The notes: generated by a model not told the origin, from the sequence alone. 7,187 bases of DNA from Clostridiales bacterium UBA6468 (GCA_002436765.1 DJNI01000047.1:3206-10392); one strand, 5' to 3'; positions 1 through 6,016 are shown, counted from the first letter of the stretch. Program-made: numbers and translations.

Positions 1-20
1 TTTATTCAGAGGTTCCTTAG

Positions 21-60
21 GGCAGCACCGCGCAATCCGGCCGGATTGCGCGGTGCTGCC
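21..60. repeat. Perfect 40-bp palindrome (20-bp arms, no spacer)
   Basis: The left arm (21-40, beginning GGCAGCACCGCGCAATCC) is exactly the reverse complement of the right arm (41-60), with GGCC at the centre. As RNA it would fold into a very stable hairpin in either direction. Neither side is followed by a proper T tract (TTGCCCGTCT on the right; CTAAGGAACC reading the other way), so it is not a textbook intrinsic terminator. It could still end transcription of an upstream gene, or be a member of a dispersed extragenic palindrome family. The inverted repeat is seen directly; its role is inferred. Confidence 0.75.
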
Positions 61-213
61 TTGCCCGTCTGCGAGGATGTGCGCCCGCCGGGGGGGTAAA
101 ACACGAAAAGGCGGGGGAAAAGTCATGGAATTGGTTCGGGGTTCGTCTGGACGCACAAAAAACGAGACGAAATAGTACGATTTTTGTAGAAGTGAATAAA
201 ATGTAAAAAACAT

Positions 214-242
214 TTGACAACGAGCGGCGGATAGTGCATAAT
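214..242 (+). promoter_or_regulatory. Sigma-A-type promoter for the binding-protein gene
   Basis: A perfect -35 hexamer TTGACA (214-219) is followed by a 17-bp spacer and the -10 hexamer CATAAT (237-242), which matches TATAAT at five of six positions. The region just upstream (about 181-213) is rich in A and T runs that could act as an UP-like element. Transcription would start near 249-250 and give a leader of about 90 nt. The near-consensus match predicts strong expression, as expected for a solute-binding lipoprotein. The start site is predicted, not measured. Confidence 0.8.
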
Positions 243-257
243 ATGTGTATCGTTTCT

Positions 258-273
258 GGGGGGAATACCCCCT
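258..273 (+). promoter_or_regulatory. Small G/C hairpin in the 5' leader
   Basis: GGGGG (259-263) can pair with CCCCC (268-272) around an AATA loop, with a possible G-T closing pair (258/273). It lies about 10 nt after the predicted transcription start and could protect the 5' end of the transcript or tune its stability. It is too short to be called a riboswitch, and nothing in the remaining leader resembles a known one. Confidence 0.35.
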
Positions 274-324
274 GAGGAACGGAAATCTGACGGATGATTT
301 GGTCGTCTGTCTAAAAAATTCTGA

Positions 325-330
325 GGGAGG
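325..330 (+). promoter_or_regulatory. Ribosome binding site of the binding-protein gene
   Basis: GGGAGG lies 8 nt before the ATG at 339 and fixes that start codon, which also begins a perfect lipoprotein signal. The 8-bp sequence AATTCTGA occurs on both sides of the site (317-324 and 331-338). Confidence 0.85.
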
Positions 331-338
331 AATTCTGA

Positions 339-2498
339 ATGAAAAAGTTCACCAAGCTTCTGAGCCTGCTTCTGGCAGTCGTTATGATGCTGGGTCTGGC
401 TGCCTGCGGTTCCAATGGCACCAACGAGACTGCTGCACCGACTGCCGATGCGTCCGCTGAGACCAAAGCAGAGACTACAGCAGCAGCACCCGCTATGCCC
501 AACCGCGCGATCCTGGGCAACACCACCGAGCTGTCCGGCGATTTCCGTTATCCCGGCTGGGGCGGTTCTTCCGCCGGCGCGGCCGACCAGGACATCCAGT
601 ACCTGACCGTCGGCTACGGCACCATGGAGACCAACCAGGGCGGCGCTTACGTCTGGAACGAGACTTCCGTTAAGGAGCATTCCGAGACCGACAACGAGGA
701 CGGCACCGCGACTTACACCGTGACCATCAACGAGGGCCTGACCTTCTCCGACGGCACCCCCATCACCGCCGTCAACTATCTGGCACAGGTCATGGCCTTC
801 TCCACGCCTGTGGCCGTTGCCGCAGGTATGCCCGGCACCACCGGCAAGGCTTTTGTTGGCTACAAGGAATACAATGCCTACACCGGCGAAGAGGCTGAGG
901 GCACCTCCAAGATCTTCTCCGGCATCCGCCTGCTGGACGAGTACACCTTCTCCGTGACCGTGTCTACCGAGTACCTGCCTTACTACTTCGCTTACACCTA
1001 TGCCGCGTTTGATCCCGCTCCTCTGGGTCTGTGGCTGGGCGACGGCGTGGAGATCAAGGACGACGGCGAAGGCTGCTACCTGTCCGATGCGTTCTACGCC
1101 AAGGACGATGCCGGCGAGTACGTCACCACCGCTCACCTGAACGAGAGCCGTTACGACGTCTCCACCTATCCGTTCTCCGGCCCCTACACCATCACCAACT
1201 GGGATCAGGGCACCAAGCAGTGCACCCTGACCCTGAACCCCGAGTTCAAGGGCAATTTCGAGGGGCAGACTCCCTCCATCGAGACCATTGTTTACGCCTA
1301 CATCGTTTCCGAGACCCAGCTGGAGCAGCTGAAGACCGGCGCCATTGACGTCCTGTCCGGCATCACCGGCGGCGACGAGACCAAGGAAGCCCTGGAGATC
1401 GTGGACGACGTGAACTTCTCCGAGGTTCACTATCAGAGAGCCGGTTACGGCAAGGTCGAGTTCGAGTGCGACTTTGGACCCACCATGTTCCCCGAGGTTC
1501 GTCAGGCCATTGCTTACCTGCTGAACCGTACCGAGTTCTGCCAGGCCTTCACCGGCGGCTACGGCGTCGTCGTTGACGGCCCCTACTCCCCCGACTTCGA
1601 CATGTGGAAGGCTGTTCAGGACGACATCGAGCTGATCGACTACGCCTTCTCCCCCGACACCGCCAAGAAGATTCTGGAGGAGGGCGGCTGGATCTACAAC
1701 TCCAAGGGCGAGCCTTATGTTGAGGGCGCCACCGGTGTTGACGCCGTCCGCTACAAGAAGCTGACCGAAGAGGAAGCCAATGCCAAGGACATCTACGGCA
1801 ACGACGCCGGCAACAAGACCTATGCTTCCGTCGCGAACACCGACAACGTTGTCTACAAGACCGTTGAGATCAACGGCGAGTACTACATGCCCCTGGCCAT
1901 CAACTGGTTCGGCACCACCCCCAACAGCGTCACCGATCTGCTGAACACCAATCTGGCCAACTCCTCCGACGTTGCCGCTGCCGGCATGGTCATCCGTGCC
2001 ACCACCGGTGACTTCACCACCCTGCTCGGCAACATCTACCGTGACGCCTCCATGGGCTACGGCGGAACCCCCATCTACGGCATGTTCAACCTGGCTACCG
2101 GCTGGAACAACGCTGTCTATGACTACGCCTACAACTGGAGCTCCAGCGTTGACTACGCCGGCTACTCCTCCAACAAGCTTGTCGATCCTTACGATCTGGC
2201 GTTCCCCTATGATAAGGCCGCTGACCGCCTGACCTACGAGGAGGCCGTTGAGGCTTCCGGCGACAAGCTGGGCATGGATTACCTGTCCATGGCTATGGTT
2301 TACAACGCCACTACCGAGGACGAGTACAACGAGTGGTGGATGGCTTACATCGAGAGATGGAACGAGCTCATGCCCGACATCCCCCTGTACTCCAACTACT
2401 ACTATGACGTGTACAACGCCAACATCGAGAATTTTGTGACTTCTCCCTTCTTCGGACCTGCTCGCGCGATTCTCTACTCCAGCATCAAGGGCTACTGA
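339..2498 (+). CDS. Lipoprotein substrate-binding protein of a peptide-type ABC importer (SBP_bac_5 / OppA-DppA family)
   Basis: This is the extracytoplasmic receptor of the importer, which binds substrate and hands it to the permeases. Residues 1-23 form a type II signal: KK near the N-terminus, a hydrophobic core and the lipobox LAAC, with Cys23 the likely lipidated residue. A Thr/Ala/Glu-rich tether follows to about residue 53. Family-like features include YTVTINEGLTFSDGTPIT (126-143), GPYTITNW (281-288) leading to LTLNPEFKG (297-305), VRQAIAYLLNR (387-397) and a C-terminal segment IPLYSNYYYDVYNANIENF (681-699). At 719 residues it is longer than the roughly 520-600 usual for OppA/DppA. Extra sequence appears around 460-515, between GEPYVEG and MPLAINWFG. 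The codons strongly prefer C-ending forms, consistent with high expression. It has its own promoter and terminator, separate from the permease genes. The substrate cannot be read from sequence; oligopeptides are the default for the family, but nickel, sugars and other ligands are known. Confidence 0.93.
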   Translation: MKKFTKLLSLLLAVVMMLGLAACGSNGTNETAAPTADASAETKAETTAAAPAMPNRAILGNTTELSGDFRYPGWGGSSAGAADQDIQYLTVGYGTMETNQGGAYVWNETSVKEHSETDNEDGTATYTVTINEGLTFSDGTPITAVNYLAQVMAFSTPVAVAAGMPGTTGKAFVGYKEYNAYTGEEAEGTSKIFSGIRLLDEYTFSVTVSTEYLPYYFAYTYAAFDPAPLGLWLGDGVEIKDDGEGCYLSDAFYAKDDAGEYVTTAHLNESRYDVSTYPFSGPYTITNWDQGTKQCTLTLNPEFKGNFEGQTPSIETIVYAYIVSETQLEQLKTGAIDVLSGITGGDETKEALEIVDDVNFSEVHYQRAGYGKVEFECDFGPTMFPEVRQAIAYLLNRTEFCQAFTGGYGVVVDGPYSPDFDMWKAVQDDIELIDYAFSPDTAKKILEEGGWIYNSKGEPYVEGATGVDAVRYKKLTEEEANAKDIYGNDAGNKTYASVANTDNVVYKTVEINGEYYMPLAINWFGTTPNSVTDLLNTNLANSSDVAAAGMVIRATTGDFTTLLGNIYRDASMGYGGTPIYGMFNLATGWNNAVYDYAYNWSSSVDYAGYSSNKLVDPYDLAFPYDKAADRLTYEEAVEASGDKLGMDYLSMAMVYNATTEDEYNEWWMAYIERWNELMPDIPLYSNYYYDVYNANIENFVTSPFFGPARAILYSSIKGY

Positions 2499-2530
2499 TT
2501 CGGCTTACCGGTTAAATTTGTAGAACCTGG

Positions 2531-2562
2531 AATGGGGCAGCCCCCAAAGGCTGCCCCATTTT
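2531..2562 (+). terminator. Rho-independent terminator after the binding-protein gene
   Basis: A perfect 12-bp stem (AATGGGGCAGCC at 2531-2542 with GGCTGCCCCATT at 2549-2560) closes a CCCAAA loop. It is followed by T residues (TTTT at 2559-2562, partly in the stem) and a loosely T-rich tail. It begins 33 nt after the stop codon. It should end most transcription of the binding-protein gene and separate it from the permease operon, although some read-through is possible. Confidence 0.88.
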
Positions 2563-2606
2563 GGAGTATTTGCTCCTTGCCGTATGTATGGCAGGGGAGC
2601 CACCCG

Positions 2607-2666
2607 GTTGTCGGTTTTCATCAGACCGCACCTTTGTTAAAAAGGACTCTGATGAAAACCGATAAC
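2607..2666. repeat. Long near-perfect inverted repeat (60-nt hairpin)
   Basis: The arms at 2607-2625 and 2648-2666 pair over 19 positions, 18 Watson-Crick and one G-T. Their core is CGGTTTTCATCAGA. A second small stem, CCTTT (2631-2635) with AAAGG (2641-2645), lies inside the loop. No T tract follows on either strand, so it does not look like an intrinsic terminator. It could be a small palindromic mobile element, an RNA-processing or stability structure, or a small RNA. The pairing is seen directly; the role is unknown. Confidence 0.65.
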
Positions 2667-2917
2667 TCTGTTTCCAGAAGCGTAAACAAAACCCGTGGAA
2701 AACGGTCTGTGTGCCGAAAGGGATCCCGCCTCCCCCTGTGCTGCGGGGAGGGGACGTGCATTTTTGCAGCTGTCAGAATGCGGCTTTGGGGTCACGTGAC
2801 GGCCGGAAATGGACGCAGATCCACCCTTTCGGGGGGAACCATGGCCGCCTGCCTGAAATTTTGGCGGCCTATCAGGTAAAAAATTTCATTTTTCGACCCA
2901 GAGACCGTTTTCTGCAC
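2667..2917. other. Gene-free intergenic stretch with several small inverted repeats
   Basis: No credible gene is seen. A frame open from 2532 to 2879 starts inside the terminator, has no ribosome binding site and resembles no protein. Structures visible are CCTCCCC/GGGGAGG (2729-2735 with 2745-2751), the 10-bp palindrome GTCACGTGAC (2791-2800), GGCCGCC/GGCGGCC (2843-2849 with 2863-2869), and TGAAATTTT/AAAATTTCA (2854-2862 with 2880-2888) followed by five T residues. The last two pairings overlap in space, so they compete. The region may hold regulatory sites for the permease operon, but no regulator can be named. Confidence 0.5.
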
Positions 2918-2946
2918 TTGCTTTGTTTGCGATTTTAGGGTAGAAT
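2918..2946 (+). promoter_or_regulatory. Probable promoter of the permease-ATPase operon
   Basis: The -10 hexamer TAGAAT (2941-2946) matches consensus at five of six positions. With a 17-bp spacer it is preceded by TTGCTT (2918-2923), a weaker -35 that keeps the TTG. The start would lie near 2953-2955, giving a leader of about 75 nt. The weaker match than the promoter at 214 fits lower expression of the membrane complex than of the binding protein. Confidence 0.6.
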
Positions 2947-2959
2947 ATATAAGTATGTC

Positions 2960-3011
2960 AGACGGCTGCCCGATCGCGGGGGTGTGCGTTTCCCCGCCCG
3001 GATCGCCGTCT
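2960..3011 (+). promoter_or_regulatory. Folded 5' leader of the permease operon
   Basis: Three helices stack into one long hairpin: AGACGGC/GCCGTCT (2960-2966 with 3005-3011), GATC/GATC (2972-2975 with 3001-3004) and GCGGGG/CCCCGC (2976-2981 with 2992-2997). Bulges lie at 2967-2971 and 2998-3000, and the loop at 2982-2991. It begins only a few nucleotides after the predicted transcription start and ends just before the ribosome binding site (GGGAG, 3019-3023). It lacks a T tract, so it is more likely a stabiliser or translation-control element than a terminator. No known riboswitch class is recognised. Confidence 0.5.
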
Positions 3012-3029
3012 TAAGAAAGGGAGTATACC

Positions 3030-4058
3030 ATGGGAAAATACATCGCGAAACGACTGGGCTACATGGTCGTTGTTGCACTGATTCTCTCACTTCTGATGTT
3101 CCTTGTGTACACCATGATTCCCTACGACCGCGCGGTGGTGGAAGTGGATTCCTACAAGGCCAGTCTGAAGAACAACCCCAACGCAGGCGAGCTCTACGAG
3201 AAGAAGCTGGCAGAGAAGCGCCGTGAATTGGGTACGGATCAGAATGTGATCATTCGTTATCTTGGCTGGGTGGGCGTTGCTCCCATCAACGGCAAGTATC
3301 AGGGCATCCTGCAGGGCGACTTCGGCTGGAGCTATAAGTATTCCCGTCCTGCCTATGAAGTTCTGAAGGAGCCGATGAAGAACACCATCTTTATCAATAT
3401 TTTTGCCACCATTCTCGGCCTTGGTATCACCATTCCCCTTGGTATCTTCTGCGCCGTTCACCGGGGCAGCAAACGGGACACGGCGGTGCAGGTGGGCACA
3501 ATCGTCGGCTACTCGATCCCTGTTTTCATCACGTCCATCGTGTTTATCTGGCTGTTCGCCATTATTCTCGGCTGGTTCCCGGTGTCGGGCATGAAAACGC
3601 CCGGTTCCGATTACACCGGGCTGAAGAAATTCCTGGACGAGCTATACTATATGGCGCTGCCGCTGATCGTCATGACCTTTACGTCTCTTGGCGGCATGAC
3701 CCGTTATGTCCGTGCGTCCATGAGCGAGGCGCTGAGCCTGGACTGCATCCGCACCGCCAGAGCCAAGGGCCTGAAGGAAAAGACCGTTATTTATTCCCAT
3801 GCCTTCCGGAACGCGCTGATCCCCATTATCACCCTGGTCATCGGCTGGTTCATCGGCATTTTCTCCGGCTCCGTGGTCGTGGAAAACATCTTCGGCCTGA
3901 ACGGCGTCGGCAAGCTCTACATTGCCTCCCTGAACGACAAGGACTTTGAGGTTGTGCTGCTGCTGCAGATGTTCTACGTCGTGATTTCCCTGCTGGGCAA
4001 CCTGATAACCGACGTTGCTTACGGCATCGCTGACCCCCGTGTCCGGGTCAATAAGTAA
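3030..4058 (+). CDS. oppB: Peptide-type ABC importer permease, OppB/DppB family
   Basis: This is one half of the membrane channel; it pairs with the OppC-type permease encoded next. The ATG at 3030 follows GGGAG with a 6-nt gap. At 342 residues it is slightly longer than the usual 305-340. TM1 is at about 11-30, followed by a long outer loop (31-118) containing the family-typical GDFGWS (96-101). Further hydrophobic segments lie at about 119-143, 153-181, 207-222, 263-285 and 306-330. The ATPase-coupling (EAA) loop is clear: RTARAKGLKEKTVIYSHAFR (241-260), running into NALIP. The C-terminus carries the typical ADPRVR (334-339). The first outer loop has a charged stretch (about 40-70), and that loop is a likely contact surface for the binding protein. 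It is the first gene of a tight operon; the next gene starts 14 nt after its stop. The family is certain; the transported substrate is not. Confidence 0.95.
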   Translation: MGKYIAKRLGYMVVVALILSLLMFLVYTMIPYDRAVVEVDSYKASLKNNPNAGELYEKKLAEKRRELGTDQNVIIRYLGWVGVAPINGKYQGILQGDFGWSYKYSRPAYEVLKEPMKNTIFINIFATILGLGITIPLGIFCAVHRGSKRDTAVQVGTIVGYSIPVFITSIVFIWLFAIILGWFPVSGMKTPGSDYTGLKKFLDELYYMALPLIVMTFTSLGGMTRYVRASMSEALSLDCIRTARAKGLKEKTVIYSHAFRNALIPIITLVIGWFIGIFSGSVVVENIFGLNGVGKLYIASLNDKDFEVVLLLQMFYVVISLLGNLITDVAYGIADPRVRVNK

Positions 4059-4064
4059 AGGAGG
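4059..4064 (+). promoter_or_regulatory. Consensus ribosome binding site of the OppC-propeller gene
   Basis: A perfect AGGAGG overlaps the end of the oppB stop region and lies 8 nt before the ATG at 4073. It fixes the start and predicts efficient translation of this unusually long permease. Confidence 0.9.
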
Positions 4065-4072
4065 AAGGAATT

Positions 4073-6016
4073 ATGAGCAAACAGAATACTTCCTCCAAGG
4101 GCTTTGCCCCCTGGCGCTGGCTGAGGCGGATGTTTTTTGGCGCATCCAAGGAGTACACCCTGGCGGACGAGCGCTATGACAGCCCCGGAAAGCTGGCGGT
4201 CAAGCGGTTCTTCCGGACCCCTCTGGCGGTCATTGCGCTGGTGATCCTCGTGGGTATGTTCCTGTTCGTGTTTATCGGACCCATCTTTGCCCCCGTTGAC
4301 CTGACGGAGACCGGCAGTGAGATGCTCCACGTAAACGTCAGACCCACCATGAGTCTGATGAAGCTGCCCGAGGATATGAAGGACGGCGCGGTGGACATTT
4401 CCTCCCGCGGTACCTTTACCATCGGCGTCAGCACCGACGGCAACATGTATACCTGGGGCTACTACACCCCCACCAAGGATCCCAAGCTGAACCCCCTGAA
4501 CATCCCGGACGAGGTGAAGAACGCCAAGATCGTCCACGCGGCTGCGGGTACCGATCACGCCGTCGCCATTTCCGAGGACGGCCACGTCTACGCCTGGGGC
4601 GCATACGACAACGGCCAGTATGGCTGGGACGGCTCCATGATCGCCTCCGCCCGGAAGCAGCCGGAAGAGCTGATGGGCGACAACACCATTGACGCCTCTC
4701 AGGTGCGTCAGCTGGTGGCAGGCAACCAGGTCACCGCCATCCTCATGGAGGACGGCACCATCTACGCCTGGGGCAACGACGGCCTGAACGCTACGAACCT
4801 TTCCTCCGTCATCAAGCACGGCAGGAAGGAAAGCAAGCTGGTGAAGCTGGCCTTCACCAACGACGGCCTGTACGGCATTGACGAGGACGGCAACTTCGTT
4901 CCCGGCAAGAGCACCAAGTTCAACACCATCACCGTTCAGGACGAAAACGGCCAGAACAAGGTCGTTGACATCTTCGAGTATATCGGCGACCGGAAGATCG
5001 TGGACATCGCGGCCACCGGCGGCGCCGTTGCCCTTGTCACCGACGACGGCGAGCTGATCGTCGCCGGTATGAAGGAGGCCACCCCCGTGATTCCCGAGGG
5101 CGACACCATCAAGCACGTGTCCGGCGGCACCCGGCATTTCACCCTGGTCACCGAGCAGGGCAGAGTGTATGCCTGGGGGCAGGACTTCCGGAATCAGTGC
5201 GACGTTCCGACGGACCTGCAGGAAGCGGGGGCGGTGGACACCGTGTTCTCCAGCGGCTTCCAGAACTACGCCTTCAAGGACGGCAAGTTCGTTGGGGCGT
5301 GGGGTCTGAAGGGCTATGCCTTCGGCACCGATGATATGGGTCGTGACGTGTTCAACCGGCTCATGAACGGCGGCAAGATGACCATGACCATCGGCGCGGT
5401 CGCCGTGATCGTCTCCACCATCATCGGCATCATCGTGGGCTGTATCTCCGGCTACTTCGGCGGCTGGGTGGACATCCTGCTGATGCGTATCACCGAGATC
5501 GTGGGCGCAATTCCGTTCCTGCCCTTCGCGCTGGTTCTGTCCGCCATTCTGCAATCCTCCGACCTGCATGAAAATACAAGAATCTTCATCATCATGCTGA
5601 TTCTGGGCTTGCTCAGCTGGACGGGACTTGCCAAGCTGATCCGCGGCCAGATCCTTGCCGAGCGGGAAAAGGAATTTGTCACCGCCGCCCGTTCCATGGG
5701 CGTCAAGGAGGGCAGGATCGCCTTCAAGCACATCCTGCCCAACGTGATCTCCGTCATTCTGGTCTCCGTGACGCTGGACTTTGCCGGCTGTATGCTGACC
5801 GAATCCAGCCTGTCCTACCTGGGCTTCGGCGTTCAGCTTCCTCGTCCTACCTGGGGCAACATGCTCGACGGCTCCCGGAACGCGCTGGTCATTCAGTCCT
5901 ACTGGTGGCGCTGGGTATTCCCCGCACTGTTCCTTTCCATCGTCGTCATCTGCATCAACATCATCGGCGACACCCTGCGGGAAGTGCTCGATCCCAAATC
6001 GGAGGTGGATAAATAA
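4073..6016 (+). CDS. oppC: OppC/DppC-family ABC permease with an inserted RCC1-like beta-propeller
   Basis: This is the second channel subunit, with a foreign-looking domain in one loop. The N-terminal part is normal OppC: a cytoplasmic tail, then RFFRTP (45-50), TM1 (about 48-73) and IFAPVD (71-76). The normal permease resumes at GYAFGTDDMGRDVFNRL (414-430), followed by TM2 (about 434-460), YFGGWVDILL, further helices (about 477-495, 503-521, 556-575, 611-632), the EAA loop FVTAARSMGVKEGRIAFKHI (535-554) leading to LPN, and the terminal LDPK. Between them, about 107-412 contain seven repeats of the RCC1 pattern (a Gly-rich strand, then xDG, then YxWG), for example AAAGTDHAVAISEDGHVYAW. Ordinary OppC proteins are about 290-350 residues; this one is 647. 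In the known topology this loop is outside the membrane. The reading frame is unbroken and base composition is like the neighbours, so an assembly join is unlikely. It overlaps the next gene by 1 nt (TAATG). Confidence 0.93.
   Translation: MSKQNTSSKGFAPWRWLRRMFFGASKEYTLADERYDSPGKLAVKRFFRTPLAVIALVILVGMFLFVFIGPIFAPVDLTETGSEMLHVNVRPTMSLMKLPEDMKDGAVDISSRGTFTIGVSTDGNMYTWGYYTPTKDPKLNPLNIPDEVKNAKIVHAAAGTDHAVAISEDGHVYAWGAYDNGQYGWDGSMIASARKQPEELMGDNTIDASQVRQLVAGNQVTAILMEDGTIYAWGNDGLNATNLSSVIKHGRKESKLVKLAFTNDGLYGIDEDGNFVPGKSTKFNTITVQDENGQNKVVDIFEYIGDRKIVDIAATGGAVALVTDDGELIVAGMKEATPVIPEGDTIKHVSGGTRHFTLVTEQGRVYAWGQDFRNQCDVPTDLQEAGAVDTVFSSGFQNYAFKDGKFVGAWGLKGYAFGTDDMGRDVFNRLMNGGKMTMTIGAVAVIVSTIIGIIVGCISGYFGGWVDILLMRITEIVGAIPFLPFALVLSAILQSSDLHENTRIFIIMLILGLLSWTGLAKLIRGQILAEREKEFVTAARSMGVKEGRIAFKHILPNVISVILVSVTLDFAGCMLTESSLSYLGFGVQLPRPTWGNMLDGSRNALVIQSYWWRWVFPALFLSIVVICINIIGDTLREVLDPKSEVDK
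4391..5308 (+). other. RCC1/BLIP-II-like seven-bladed beta-propeller domain inside the OppC permease
   Basis: Seven repeat units can be aligned by eye around their xDG turns, at residues 121, 168, 226, 271, 324, 361 and 402 (spacings 47, 58, 45, 53, 37 and 41). The YxWG or AWG signature follows in units 1, 2, 3, 6 and 7. Unit 2 continues into the classical NGQYG and unit 6 into a related NQCDVP; unit 4 (TNDGLYGIDEDG) and unit 5 (DDGELIVAG) have lost the Trp. RCC1 and the secreted bacterial inhibitor BLIP-II are seven-bladed propellers of this repeat type and act mainly by protein-protein binding, which is established knowledge. Seven units in about 300 residues matches a complete closed propeller, whose two ends lie close together and so can be inserted in a loop. 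Its partner is unknown; the binding lipoprotein, cell-wall material or another surface protein are possible. Confidence 0.85.

Larger units (their letters stand above)
1..338. other. Gene-free upstream region
   Basis: No convincing gene is present here; short reading frames lack ribosome binding sites and resemble nothing recognisable. The stretch holds a 40-bp palindrome (21-60), a G+C-rich segment with G runs (61-120), an A+T-richer segment (about 155-220) leading into a promoter (214-242), and the leader of the downstream lipoprotein gene. The end of whatever gene lies to the left is outside the window. Confidence 0.7.

Noticed and set aside
317..338. Direct repeat AATTCTGA on both sides of the ribosome binding site, considered as a CodY-like operator
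   Set aside because: The 8-bp repeats do not form the inverted AATTTTCWGAAAATT pattern, and duplication around the binding site can arise by chance; no regulator can be supported.
123..1430. Long open frame on the - strand (435 codons) opposite the binding-protein gene
   Set aside because: It is antisense to a clear lipoprotein gene, rich in Gly/Val/Leu as expected from the mirror of C-ending codons, with no recognisable domain and no good ribosome binding site.
2532..2879. Possible 115-codon gene in the intergenic region on the + strand
   Set aside because: It begins inside the terminator stem, has no ribosome binding site, and runs through several hairpins; the product is basic and unlike any family.
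2841..2879. Possible 12-codon leader peptide ahead of competing stems
   Set aside because: It has one Trp and no run of regulatory codons, a poor G-run in place of a ribosome binding site, and it lies upstream of the predicted operon promoter.
4391..5308. Idea that the propeller segment is a separate gene joined to oppC by an assembly error
   Set aside because: The frame is open without a break on both sides, no internal ribosome binding site or signal peptide is seen, base use is like the flanks, and seven repeats fit exactly between two conserved OppC motifs.
4019..5731. Long open frame on the - strand (570 codons) opposite the OppC-propeller gene
   Set aside because: It is a shadow of the + strand codon bias; its Asp/His/Gly-rich composition resembles no family and it lies over a well-supported permease.
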